The position numbers and the translations under genes are program-made. From Thiodiazotropha sp040506705 (GTDB taxonomy: Bacteria; Pseudomonadota; Gammaproteobacteria; Chromatiales; Chromatiaceae): a DNA stretch of 64,000 nucleotides. Shown piece by piece: positions 26,253 through 35,131 of the stretch (position 1 is its first letter; the number at the start of each line of letters is the position of its first letter). The notes beneath the pieces are model-generated. The model did no database searches and was not told the DNA's origin. It was given only the letters and a program-made list of their open reading frames with translations. The stretch covers positions 121,679 to 185,678 of the forward strand of contig JBEVWG010000035.1 in the NCBI GenBank assembly GCA_040506705.1. Reading direction: 5' to 3'.

Positions 26253-27806
26253 ATGACAGAGAAACCTAAACCTGTCGTCCTGACCATTCTGGACGGCTGG
26301 GGTTATAGTGAAGACAGAGAAGTGAATGCCATCACAGAAGCCCGCACCCCGGTTTGGGATCGTCTTTGGCGTGAACACCCACACACACTGATAACCACAT
26401 CCGGCGCGGCGGTTGGTCTGCCTGGTGGTCAGATGGGAAACTCAGAAGTGGGCCACCTCAATCTGGGTGCCGGTAGGGTTGTCTATCAAGAGTTTACCCG
26501 GGTCTCCCGATCTATTCGAACTGGATCATTCTTTTCCAACGAGACACTTACCGCAGCAGTGGACAAGGCTGTTGAGAATGGAAAAGCGATACACCTGCTG
26601 GGGCTGCTCTCCCCTGGTGGGGTGCACAGCCATGAAGAACATCTCCACGCGATGGCCAAACTTGCTGTGGATCGGGGTGCAAAGCAGCTCTATTTTCACG
26701 CTTTTCTCGATGGTCGAGATACGCCACCTAAAAGTGCTGAAGCCTCGTTGGTTGCAATGGACAAAATGTTTAGTGAGCTTGGGACAGGGCGCATAGCCAG
26801 CCTGATCGGGCGCTACTATGCGATGGACCGTGATAACCGCTGGGAACGCGTAGAGCAAGCTTACAAGCTGTTGGTTGAGGGTGAAGCCGAATATGTGGTT
26901 GAAGATGCGGTTCAGGGTCTGCATGACGCCTATCAACGTGGCGAAACCGATGAGTTCGTAGTGGCAACCCGCATCACCTCGACTGGTGAAGACCCGGTCA
27001 GAGTGGAAGATGGTGATGTGGTGATGTTTCTTAACTACCGGGCCGATCGTGCGCGTCAGTTGACAAAATCCTTTGTTGACCCGGAATTCAATGATTTTGA
27101 GCGCAGTCGTGTGCCGAAATTGGGTGAATTTGTGAGTCTGACCAGATACCACAAACAGTTCGGTATCCCGGTGGCATTTCCACCGGAAAAACTTCGCAAT
27201 GTGTTTGGTGAATATATCGCCAAGCTTGGGTTGTTGCAGTTACGGCTCGCTGAAACCGAAAAATACGCCCACGTCACCTTTTTCTTCAATGGCGGACGTG
27301 AAAAACCATTTGAGGGGGAAGATCGGATTCTTGTGCCATCTCCCCAGGTGGCGACTTACGACCTCAAGCCTGAGATGAGTGCTGAAGAGGTGACGGATCA
27401 TCTGGTTGAGGCGATAGAGAGCGGTAAGTATGACGCCATAATTTGTAACTTTGCCAATAGTGACATGGTGGGCCATACCGGCAAATTTGAGGCGGCGAAA
27501 CTTGCCATAGAGACCCTGGATCACTGTCTCGGTAGAGTGCACAAGGCCCTGCACCGGGTGAATGGTGAAATGCTGGTTACTGCTGATCATGGCAATGCGG
27601 AACAGATGGAGGACCTGATCAACCACCAGCCCCATACCGCACACACCACCAATCCAGTACCGCTTATCTACATCGGTCGGGACAGTGCTCAGCTGTTGGA
27701 GGGTGGTGCGTTATGCGATATCTCACCGACCCTGCTGAGAATCATGGGGTTGCCTCAACCGGATGAGATGAAAGGGCGTTCATTGATAGAGTTTGATGAG
27801 GCATAG
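26253..27806 (+). CDS. gpmI: 2,3-bisphosphoglycerate-independent phosphoglycerate mutase
   Basis: 517-aa Mn-dependent iPGM interconverting 3- and 2-phosphoglycerate. The phospho-Ser loop GQMGNSEVGHLNLGAG, the substrate segments HAFLDGRDTPPKSA and GRYYAMDRDNRWERV, and metal ligands in NFANSDMVGHTG and TADHGNAEQM are all intact. Length is normal. It starts the gpmI-envC-ctpA-yibQ run typical of gammaproteobacteria. The 326 bp before it (25927-26252), shared with the divergent arsR gene, must hold both promoters; I see no clear -35/-10 pair. Confidence 0.97.
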   Translation: MTEKPKPVVLTILDGWGYSEDREVNAITEARTPVWDRLWREHPHTLITTSGAAVGLPGGQMGNSEVGHLNLGAGRVVYQEFTRVSRSIRTGSFFSNETLTAAVDKAVENGKAIHLLGLLSPGGVHSHEEHLHAMAKLAVDRGAKQLYFHAFLDGRDTPPKSAEASLVAMDKMFSELGTGRIASLIGRYYAMDRDNRWERVEQAYKLLVEGEAEYVVEDAVQGLHDAYQRGETDEFVVATRITSTGEDPVRVEDGDVVMFLNYRADRARQLTKSFVDPEFNDFERSRVPKLGEFVSLTRYHKQFGIPVAFPPEKLRNVFGEYIAKLGLLQLRLAETEKYAHVTFFFNGGREKPFEGEDRILVPSPQVATYDLKPEMSAEEVTDHLVEAIESGKYDAIICNFANSDMVGHTGKFEAAKLAIETLDHCLGRVHKALHRVNGEMLVTADHGNAEQMEDLINHQPHTAHTTNPVPLIYIGRDSAQLLEGGALCDISPTLLRIMGLPQPDEMKGRSLIEFDEA

Positions 27807-27809
27807 CCA

Positions 27810-29084
27810 GTGCTGCGTCTGAGTTGCCTGTTGGCGCTCTGCCTGAGTTTTTGTGGATCGCTATTTGTTCAGCAAGCATCAGCAGATGAGTCGGAAAAAG
27901 ATGCTAAGTCCAAGCTGGACCAGGTCAAGCGTCGCATTCAGAATATACAGGATCAGTTGCGTTCAACGGAAGGCAAACGAGAGGAGCAGAATCGGGCTTT
28001 ACAGGATATGGAGATGCAGATTGGCGCCCTCGCCCGGCGAATTCGAGTGACCAAGCAGAGTTTGAAGCGCCAACAGCGTCGGCTGGCAGAGCTTGAAGGT
28101 GAGCGTGCCGATGCCCGCCTCCACTTGGATCAACATCGCTCTTCTCTGGAGCGTCAACTCAGAGCTGCTTATGCGATGGGTCGGCAGGAAAAAATGAAAA
28201 TCCTGCTCAACCAGCAAGATCCGGCAGTAGTCAGTCGGGTTATGGTGTATTACGATTACTTCAATACAGCCCGGATCGAGCAGATGGTGCAGATTCGTAA
28301 GAATCTCCAGCAATTGAAAGCGATTGAGCATAAAATTGCTCAAGAGGAGCAGCGCCTGCAACAGCTCCAGACAAAGAACCTCAATCAGAAGAGGCAGTTC
28401 GAAGCTGCCCAAATGGGTCGGAAAGAGATTATTGCCAGCCTCAACAGCCGGCTGCAGAACAAAGGTCAGGAGTTACAAAGCCTCAAATCGGATGAAAAGC
28501 AGCTGCAGTCCTTACTCAATGAGCTGCAACAGACACTTGCTGATATTCCGCTCAACCCGACGGCTCATGTCGCATTTCAGACCCGCAAAGGTAAGTTGCC
28601 CTGGCCCTCCAGAGGCAAAATACTGTCCCGGTTTGGTTCTGCAAGGGAGGTTGGAAAACTGAAATGGGATGGAGTGATGATTTCTGCCCCTGAGGGTCAG
28701 GAAGTTCGTGCCATTCACCATGGCAGAGTGGCTTTTGCCGATTGGTTACGTGGTTTTGGTCTATTGTTAATCATCGATCATGGTGAAGGGTTTATGAGTC
28801 TCTATGGCCACAATCAGAGTCTGTTTAAAGAGACAGGAGAGTGGGTGGAACCCGGAGAGGTAGTGGCTCAAGTAGGCAGTAGTGGAGGGCGATCCTCATC
28901 AGGCATCTACTTCGGGATTCGCCACAACGGCGAACCTAAAAACCCAACCAAATGGTGTCGGCGGACACGGGGGCGGGTGATCGCAGATAAGACAATTAAG
29001 GAACTATCTTTTTATTCACTCACTCACAGTTCAAAGACCGATTACGCCAAACCATTGACCAGAAACAGCCGGTCACCAGGTTAA
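27810..29084 (+). CDS. envC: Murein hydrolase activator EnvC family protein
   Basis: 424 aa, GTG start 3 bp after gpmI. A signal peptide (LLALCLSFCGSLFVQQASA) is followed by a long coiled coil (about 25-245, rich in Q, R, E and L) and a C-terminal LytM/M23 domain (VRAIHHGRVAFADWLRGFG, IIDHGEGFMSLYGHNQSL). The zinc ligands of active M23 enzymes are largely missing, as in EnvC, which activates the amidases AmiA/B at the septum via FtsEX instead of cutting murein itself. The last 35-40 residues after KNPTKWCRR extend past the usual family end. Confidence 0.92.
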   Translation: MLRLSCLLALCLSFCGSLFVQQASADESEKDAKSKLDQVKRRIQNIQDQLRSTEGKREEQNRALQDMEMQIGALARRIRVTKQSLKRQQRRLAELEGERADARLHLDQHRSSLERQLRAAYAMGRQEKMKILLNQQDPAVVSRVMVYYDYFNTARIEQMVQIRKNLQQLKAIEHKIAQEEQRLQQLQTKNLNQKRQFEAAQMGRKEIIASLNSRLQNKGQELQSLKSDEKQLQSLLNELQQTLADIPLNPTAHVAFQTRKGKLPWPSRGKILSRFGSAREVGKLKWDGVMISAPEGQEVRAIHHGRVAFADWLRGFGLLLIIDHGEGFMSLYGHNQSLFKETGEWVEPGEVVAQVGSSGGRSSSGIYFGIRHNGEPKNPTKWCRRTRGRVIADKTIKELSFYSLTHSSKTDYAKPLTRNSRSPG

Positions 29085-29150
29085 TCGCCAACTGAGCATT
29101 GAAAATTCAGTCTGCTACTCAAGGTGGCGACACGATTGTAGGAAAAACAG

Positions 29151-30479
29151 ATGATAAATGCCGTAATGCGGAAAAAACGATTTGGTTTCAGCTTGATTTT
29201 AATGGCTGCGATGCTGATACCACTTACGCTCTCAGCTGAAGAGGATGATGAGTCGAACAATAACCTGCCTCTACAGCAGTTGAGGACTTTTGCCGACATA
29301 TTCGGCCGCATCAAAGCAAACTATGTCGAGCCAGTAGACGATAAGGTTCTTCTTGAAAATGCGATCCGGGGTATGGTCTCCGGACTCGATCCCCACTCCA
29401 ACTACCTTGACTCGGAGGATTACAAAGACCTTCAGGTCGGCACCAAAGGTGAGTTTGGCGGTTTAGGCATAGAAGTGGGTATGGAAGATGGTTTTGTGAA
29501 AGTGATTTCACCGATTGATGATACTCCTGCAGCTCGCGCCGGTGTGCGCAGTGGCGATCTGATTGTAAGGCTGGATGATACGCCGGTTAAGGGGATGAGC
29601 CTGAATGATGCGGTTGCTCTTATGCGTGGCAAACCGGGCACTCCGCTTGAGCTGACCATCATCCGCAAAGGCGAAGAGAAGCCGATCAAAATAACGGTGG
29701 TTCGTGATGTCATTCGCGTAGCCAGTGTGAAGAGTCGACTGCTTGATGAGCGATTTGCCTATCTGCGTATTTCCCAATTTCAGACCCACACTGCACGGGA
29801 TATGCTGAAAGTCCTGCGTGAACTGGAGGATGAGGCGGAGGGGGATCTGCTTGGGATGGTGCTGGATCTGCGAAACAATCCAGGTGGTGTATTGAATGCA
29901 GCAGTCTCTGTCAGTGATGCCTTTTTGGAGGATGGCCTGATTGTCTACACCAAAGGTCGTGAAAGTGACTCTCAATTACGCTTTGAGGCGGCACCGGACG
30001 ACGTGCTCGATGGTGCGCCAATCGTGGTTTTGGTGAACGAAGGCTCAGCTTCAGCTTCCGAGATTGTTGCTGGAGCGCTGCAAGATCACAGCCGGGCGGT
30101 GATCATGGGTACCCAGACCTTTGGAAAGGGATCTGTTCAGACCATAATTCCGATAAGTGACACATCAGCGGTAAAATTGACAACGGCTCGATACTTTACC
30201 CCTTCAGGACGTTCGATCCAGGCCGAAGGTATCAAGCCGGATATCGAGCTGGAAGATTTCACTTTGTCCAAAGTAGAGAGTGATAAGGTCAAGCCGATCA
30301 AGGAGTCCAATCTCACTGGCCATCTTGAAAATGGCAATGGGAAGGAGAACAAGACCCCAGTTGATTCCAAGACAGAGAAAGAGGCTGATTCAGTTGTAAC
30401 AAAGGATTATCAATTGGGAGAGGCGCTCAATCTGCTGAAGGGCCTTACGATCCTGAATGCTAATAAAGAGGCAGGCTGA
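29151..30479 (+). CDS. C-terminal processing peptidase CtpA-like (S41)
   Basis: 442-aa periplasmic serine protease. It has a signal peptide (FSLILMAAMLIPLTLSA), a PDZ domain starting at GEFGGLGIEVGMEDGFV, and an S41 catalytic core with Ser in NEGSASASEIVAGAL and the Lys partner in TFGKGSVQT. After about residue 375 comes a charged, low-complexity tail. It would degrade or trim envelope proteins. Between envC and the deacetylase-like gene, it keeps the conserved cluster order. Confidence 0.93.
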   Translation: MINAVMRKKRFGFSLILMAAMLIPLTLSAEEDDESNNNLPLQQLRTFADIFGRIKANYVEPVDDKVLLENAIRGMVSGLDPHSNYLDSEDYKDLQVGTKGEFGGLGIEVGMEDGFVKVISPIDDTPAARAGVRSGDLIVRLDDTPVKGMSLNDAVALMRGKPGTPLELTIIRKGEEKPIKITVVRDVIRVASVKSRLLDERFAYLRISQFQTHTARDMLKVLRELEDEAEGDLLGMVLDLRNNPGGVLNAAVSVSDAFLEDGLIVYTKGRESDSQLRFEAAPDDVLDGAPIVVLVNEGSASASEIVAGALQDHSRAVIMGTQTFGKGSVQTIIPISDTSAVKLTTARYFTPSGRSIQAEGIKPDIELEDFTLSKVESDKVKPIKESNLTGHLENGNGKENKTPVDSKTEKEADSVVTKDYQLGEALNLLKGLTILNANKEAG

Positions 30480-30495
30480 GCCGATTCTAAAGTAG

Positions 30496-31320
30496 ATGAT
30501 CAAATGGTACATATTGATTGGATTTTGGATAGTGTTTGGTGCATCCCCTGCCCTCCTGGCGGATGCACAGTCCAACCGGCCAATCAAAATTGCAGTGATC
30601 ATTGATGACCTGGGTAATCAGAAACAGGCAGGCGAAAGAGCGCTGCAGCTGCCTGGTTCTATAACCTACGCATTTCTACCCCAGACCCCATTTGCCTGGT
30701 TACTGGCGACCAAAGCCAGTGAGCAGAATAAAGAGGTGATGCTGCATCTGCCGATGGAGTCCGACCTGGGGAATCGTTTGGGTGAAGGCGCACTCACCGT
30801 GGATATGCCCAAATCCGTATTTCTGCAGACACTGAGGCGAGATATTGCCTCAGTACCTTATCTGACTGGGGTCAACAATCACATGGGTAGCCTGCTGACA
30901 CGGGATCCAACCGCCATGCGCTGGCTGATGGGAGAGCTGCGTCGCCAAGGACTCTATTTTGTAGATAGCCGTACGACTGAAGCCACGGTTGCCCAGCGGG
31001 TTGCGCGCTCCAACATGATTGCCAATGCTCGACGAGATATATTTCTGGACAATGTCCCTGAGGAGCGACTGATCCGAAAACAGTTACAGAAACTGGTCAA
31101 TCTTGCTCGGGAAAGAGGCAGTGCGATTGGGATTGGCCACCCCTATGCAGCGACCGTATCAGTACTGCGTGAGGAGTTGCCTAAACTTAAGCAACAGGGA
31201 ATCGAGTTGGTTCCTGTATCTGAAATCATAAACCACAGGAGGCTAGAATGGCACGTGTCCTCGTCCCCCTCGCCCAAGGATGTGAAGAGCTCGAAGCAGT
31301 CACCATTACCGATCTTCTGA
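30496..31320 (+). CDS. Divergent polysaccharide deacetylase family protein (YibQ-like)
   Basis: 274-aa secreted protein with signal peptide (WYILIGFWIVFGASPALLA) and the fold segments KIAVIIDDLGN, HLPMESD, GVNNHMGSLLT, FVDSRTT and GIGHPY of the DUF610/YibQ branch of the NodB fold. The DD and HxxxH-like metal positions are partly kept (IIDDLG, NNHMGS). Substrate unknown; it is probably an envelope polysaccharide. Its last 73 bp overlap the next gene. The C-terminal tail (SSSPSPKDVKSSKQSPLPIF) lies wholly in the overlap and may be dispensable. Confidence 0.9.
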   Translation: MIKWYILIGFWIVFGASPALLADAQSNRPIKIAVIIDDLGNQKQAGERALQLPGSITYAFLPQTPFAWLLATKASEQNKEVMLHLPMESDLGNRLGEGALTVDMPKSVFLQTLRRDIASVPYLTGVNNHMGSLLTRDPTAMRWLMGELRRQGLYFVDSRTTEATVAQRVARSNMIANARRDIFLDNVPEERLIRKQLQKLVNLARERGSAIGIGHPYAATVSVLREELPKLKQQGIELVPVSEIINHRRLEWHVSSSPSPKDVKSSKQSPLPIF

Positions 31321-31796
31321 CCCGCGCCGGTATTGATGTAGTCACGGCAGGTCTGGATGATCTGCCAGTTAAGGCATCACGGGGTGTTACCTTGGTTCCA
31401 GACACCACAATCGATGCAGTGGATGCCGATGATTTTGACATGATCGTCCTGCCCGGAGGATTGCCTGGTGCAGACAATCTTGATGCTGATCGAAGAATTC
31501 ACACCATTCTGCAACAGCTGCATAAACAGGGTAAATACACTGCGGCAATCTGCGCTGCGCCCAAAGTGCTGGCCGGTGCAGGTCTTCTAGATGGCCGCAA
31601 GGCTACGGGCTACCCTGGTGTGCTTGACTCGATGTCTCTACCTGAAGTTGAAATAGAAGCTAAAGCGGTTGTCAGGGACGGTAAAGTGATCACCTCAAGA
31701 GGGCCGGGAACGGCCATGGATTTTGCACTGACGCTGATAGAGCAGCTCCAGGATCGTAAAACCCGTGATGAGGTGGAGCAGGGGCTCTGTCGCTGA
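31248..31796 (+). CDS. DJ-1/PfpI family protein (YajL-like)
   Basis: 182-aa single-domain protein of the DJ-1 superfamily. The nucleophile elbow YTAAICAAPKVLA carries the reactive Cys and VLPGGLPGADNL the conserved Glu/Gly region; GPGTAMDFAL closes the fold. Relatives act in oxidative protection, as chaperones or as weak glyoxalase/deglycases. The start is supported by AGGAGG at 31238-31243 and lies inside the preceding gene. Confidence 0.92.
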   Translation: MARVLVPLAQGCEELEAVTITDLLTRAGIDVVTAGLDDLPVKASRGVTLVPDTTIDAVDADDFDMIVLPGGLPGADNLDADRRIHTILQQLHKQGKYTAAICAAPKVLAGAGLLDGRKATGYPGVLDSMSLPEVEIEAKAVVRDGKVITSRGPGTAMDFALTLIEQLQDRKTRDEVEQGLCR

Positions 31797-31810
31797 GGTT
31801 TCATCCATAC

Positions 31811-32370
31811 GGCTGGGCCGACACCCCACGTGATTTTGCGACCCGTAGGGTGGGGCCACGCCCCACCAAACCGGCCTATCAGTCACAGCCTCAGAGGTAT
31901 CATCTCACACCTGCGCTCAATTGAGGAAAAGGTGCGGCAGGGCCGGCACCCTACGTGATATTGGCGCCTGTAGGGTGGGGCCATGCCCCACCAAACCGAC
32001 CTCTCAGTCACAGCCTCAGAGGTATCATCTCACACCCGCGCTCTATTGAGGAAAAGGTGCGGCAGGGCCGGCACCCTACATGATATTGGCGCTCTGTAGG
32101 GTGGGGCCATGCCCCACCAAACCAACCTCTCAGTCACAGCCTCAAAGGTATCATCTCTCACCTGCGCTCAATTGAGGAAAAGGTGCGGCAGGGCCGACAC
32201 CCTACGTGATTTTAGCGCCCGTAGGGTGGGGCCATGCCCCACCAAACCGACCAATCAGTCACAGCCTCAGAGGTTTCATCTCATTCCCGCGCTCAATTGA
32301 GGAAAAGGTGCGGCAGGGCCGGCACCCTACGTGATTTTTGTGTCCGTAGGGTGGGGCCATGCCCCACCTT
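31811..32370. repeat. Tandem array of a 125-bp unit containing the REP palindrome
   Basis: The core GTAGGGTGGGGCC recurs at 31845, 31970, 32096, 32221 and 32346, at intervals of 125, 126, 125 and 125 bp. Each unit also carries CAGTCACAGCCTCA, CTCAATTGAGGAAAAGGTGC and GCACCCTACGTGAT. Units are highly similar with a few substitutions; the last is cut short where it changes to CCCCACCTTTTCG. It fills most of the 769-bp gap between the DJ-1 and gspD genes. Short open frames across it are translations of the repeat and not genes. It is not a CRISPR: there are no unique spacers. Confidence 0.92.
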
Positions 32371-32565
32371 TTCGAATCTTTGCATATCAGAACAACCTCT
32401 CGATTGTGTCTATTCCTATGCTTCATCTGAATTGAACTCTAACAGCTACAACAACTCTCAAGTGACCATCACGCTCATTCAAGCTAGAATGCTCGATTGT
32501 TCGAGCCGGCCTCTCCATGACGGTTAGAATTTTTCTTAAGCTCCTAATGCAGAAAAAACCATCAG

Positions 32566-34737
32566 ATGTTGATTAAGTACACGCTACCTACCCTGCTGCT
32601 GCTGTTTATTACCGGCTGTTCCAATTTAAACAGTAAATCTGATGACGAAGCTTCGGTCGCTGTCAAAAATAGTTTTCCACCGGGTCACCTGTTACCGGGA
32701 GGCGACCAGGGTGAACAAGATGCTGGTCTGAAAACCTTTGATCAGGAGAAGCCGAAAGAGAAACAGGCCAGTAAAGATAGAACTGAGATTTTCTATGGCA
32801 CTGGGCAGTTTGTTAACAGCGATAAATCGATCGATAAGGCTGCGGCTTCAGCACCTGCAGGCGATATTACCCTCAATTTCGAAAAGGCCGATCTGCGTGA
32901 GGTGATTCAGACAATACTCGGGGAGCTACTCGATGAGAGCTATATCCTCGATCCGGCGGTAAAGGGCAATGTGACCATCCAGACAGGAAAATCGTTGAGT
33001 CGTGCGGATCTGCTGCCGACCCTGGAGACCCTGCTGAGGATGAATAACGCCGCCATGGTTAATGTGGATGGGGTCTACCGTGTTCTGCCCCTGGGCAAGG
33101 CTGTACAGGGGCAAAAGGTGCCCAGGCTTGCTGATAGCAGCGCGCCGATTCCGGCCGGGTACGCCCTGCAGATTGTACCGCTGGAGTATATTGGCGCCCG
33201 CGAAATGGCAGAGATACTCCAACCGTTAGCGCCGAAAGAGAGCATCATAAGGGTCGATGCAGTGCGCAACCTATTGGTTATGGGCGGTACCGGCGCCGAG
33301 ATGGCGGGGCTTCTGGAGACAGTCAATCTTTTTGATGTGGACTGGATAAAGGGGCTGTCGGTCGGTTTCTTCCCCCTGAAGTATGCCAAGGTCTCCACCA
33401 TCACCAAAGAGCTACAGGCGATAGTCGGCAGTATCGATAGCAACCCCCTGCAGGGCATGTTTCGTATCGTACCAATTGATGAAGCCGATGGTATCCTGGT
33501 GGTGACACCACAAAAGCGCTATCTGGATCGTGTGGCTGAGTGGATTCCAAGACTCGACCGGGTCGATACTCAGGACGCCGGAACGGGGCAGCGTCTCTAT
33601 GTCTACCGGGTACAAAATGGCGATGCAGAAGATTTGGCAAATATGCTTCAGCAGCTCTTCTCTTCCGCAGCTTCAACACGCACAAAAAACAAATCTGCCA
33701 AGGTCGCACCAGGAAAAACAAAAAAGACGCTGAGCAGTTCAACAGATAGTGAATCAAAGACTGTATCGTCTACATCCGTGACCCGTATGACCCTGACCGG
33801 TACAGTGGGCGACTCATCTGATAAAGAGATCAGGGTAGTGGCCGATGCCAAACACAACTCTCTGGTGATCACGGCAACCCCCTCACAATATGCAAGCATG
33901 TTGGAAGCGCTGGAGAAGTTGGATCAGCGCCAGCTTCAGGTAATGGTTGAAGCAACCATAATCGAAGTGGCGTTAACAGATTCACTAAGATATGGCCTTC
34001 AATGGGCATTTAATGGTGGTGTGGATGGAGACAATTTTACTGGCATAGGGGGTCTTACCATTGGGTCGGAACCTGATGGCTTTGCAACAGAATTAGCGTA
34101 CACCCTTCCCGGTTTTAACTTCTCACTGTTACGTAATGCGAGCGATATTCGCGCGATATTTTCTGCCCTGTCTGAAGACACTTTGGTTCGAGTACTTTCC
34201 TCACCCTCACTGATGGTACTTGATAATGAGACAGCCTCTATTCAGGTCGGTGACCAGGTTCCGGTAGTGACTACACAGCAACAGTCTACTACTGACAGTA
34301 CTGCCAGTTTAATTAATAACGTGAGTTATCGAGATACGGGTGTGATGTTAGAGGTCACCCCAAGAGTCAATCCTGGTGGGCTGGTTACATTGGAAGTCTC
34401 GCAAGAGGTCAGTGATGCCTCCACAACCACATCGTCGACGGTTGACTCACCAACCATCTCAACCCGGAAGATCGAAAGCACCGTGGCGGTACAGAATGGA
34501 GAGGCTCTGATTCTGGGTGGCTTAATCAGGGATCAGGGCAGCAGTGGTAGCTCCGGTCTCCCCTTTCTAAGCAATTTACCCTTGATAGGATGGTTGTTCG
34601 GTCAGGAGTCAGACAGCAGCAGGCGAACAGAGTTGGTCGTGGTGCTGGTGCCGACCGTTGTTTCTGATTCCAGTGACAATAGAAAAGTGGTTGAGTCTTT
34701 CAGAAGAAAACTTGAAGGATTGAAGGGTACCTTTTAA
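32566..34737 (+). CDS. gspD: Type II secretion secretin GspD
   Basis: 723-aa outer-membrane secretin. A lipoprotein signal ends in the lipobox FITGC (Cys at about 18). The N0 domain begins ITLNFEKADLREVIQTIL; N1-N3 domains follow, with a Ser/Lys/Thr-rich insert near 365-420. The secretin core (about 460-710) has RVLSSPSLMVLDNETASIQVGDQVPVV and TVAVQNGEALILGGLI. It should form the T2SS outer-membrane pore. No other gsp gene is adjacent, so it must work with components encoded elsewhere. The tandem repeat array lies in its promoter region. Confidence 0.93.
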   Translation: MLIKYTLPTLLLLFITGCSNLNSKSDDEASVAVKNSFPPGHLLPGGDQGEQDAGLKTFDQEKPKEKQASKDRTEIFYGTGQFVNSDKSIDKAAASAPAGDITLNFEKADLREVIQTILGELLDESYILDPAVKGNVTIQTGKSLSRADLLPTLETLLRMNNAAMVNVDGVYRVLPLGKAVQGQKVPRLADSSAPIPAGYALQIVPLEYIGAREMAEILQPLAPKESIIRVDAVRNLLVMGGTGAEMAGLLETVNLFDVDWIKGLSVGFFPLKYAKVSTITKELQAIVGSIDSNPLQGMFRIVPIDEADGILVVTPQKRYLDRVAEWIPRLDRVDTQDAGTGQRLYVYRVQNGDAEDLANMLQQLFSSAASTRTKNKSAKVAPGKTKKTLSSSTDSESKTVSSTSVTRMTLTGTVGDSSDKEIRVVADAKHNSLVITATPSQYASMLEALEKLDQRQLQVMVEATIIEVALTDSLRYGLQWAFNGGVDGDNFTGIGGLTIGSEPDGFATELAYTLPGFNFSLLRNASDIRAIFSALSEDTLVRVLSSPSLMVLDNETASIQVGDQVPVVTTQQQSTTDSTASLINNVSYRDTGVMLEVTPRVNPGGLVTLEVSQEVSDASTTTSSTVDSPTISTRKIESTVAVQNGEALILGGLIRDQGSSGSSGLPFLSNLPLIGWLFGQESDSSRRTELVVVLVPTVVSDSSDNRKVVESFRRKLEGLKGTF

Positions 34738-34792
34738 CGACTAAGCTCAGCCGAGGCGGCATGTCAGCGCAGACGTCGGCTGGAGCAACTGG

Positions 34793-35071
34793 TTATATGG
34801 ATTTGTACACATATTCCCTTCCTACTATTTTCGGGCTATGTTCTTCAAGCAGCCACTCACTCAGAGCCTTATTGTCTAGTACATTGCTAGATATTCCAGT
34901 GGGAAAGCAATATTGTTCTTTCTCTCCACATGTACTTTCGAAAATGTGCCCGTCTTCAGGGTCTAACCCCATGTACACCCAAGTTTGAATATATGGGATT
35001 GTCAGATTCTCATCCATGAAGGCCGCATAAAAATAGACAGCCCCCTTCTTTAGCAAAATTACGTTACTCAT
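34793..35071 (-). CDS. Small hypothetical protein
   Basis: 92 aa, unrecognised. Its composition is protein-like and not that of a shadow: MSNVILLKKGAVYFYAAFMD, ENLTIPYIQTWVYMGLDPED, an internal CGEKEQYC pair of cysteines, and a C-terminus GREYVYKSI. No signal peptide or membrane segment. It lies between gspD (convergent) and comM (same strand, upstream); there is no strong ribosome site. A small conserved cytoplasmic protein is the most I can claim. Confidence 0.55.
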   Translation of the reverse strand: MSNVILLKKGAVYFYAAFMDENLTIPYIQTWVYMGLDPEDGHIFESTCGEKEQYCFPTGISSNVLDNKALSEWLLEEHSPKIVGREYVYKSI

Positions 35072-35131
35072 TTTGTAGCCATATTACAGTGTTGTCTGGA
35101 GTACGTTTCATCTTTTGTGAAGCATTCTGAT

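Noticed and set aside
31811..32370. CRISPR array
   Set aside because: The repeats are 125 bp, contiguous and without unique spacers; no cas genes are in the window.
32109..32527. Short open frames across the tandem array
   Set aside because: They translate the repeat unit over and over, share no ribosome site and end in the repeat.
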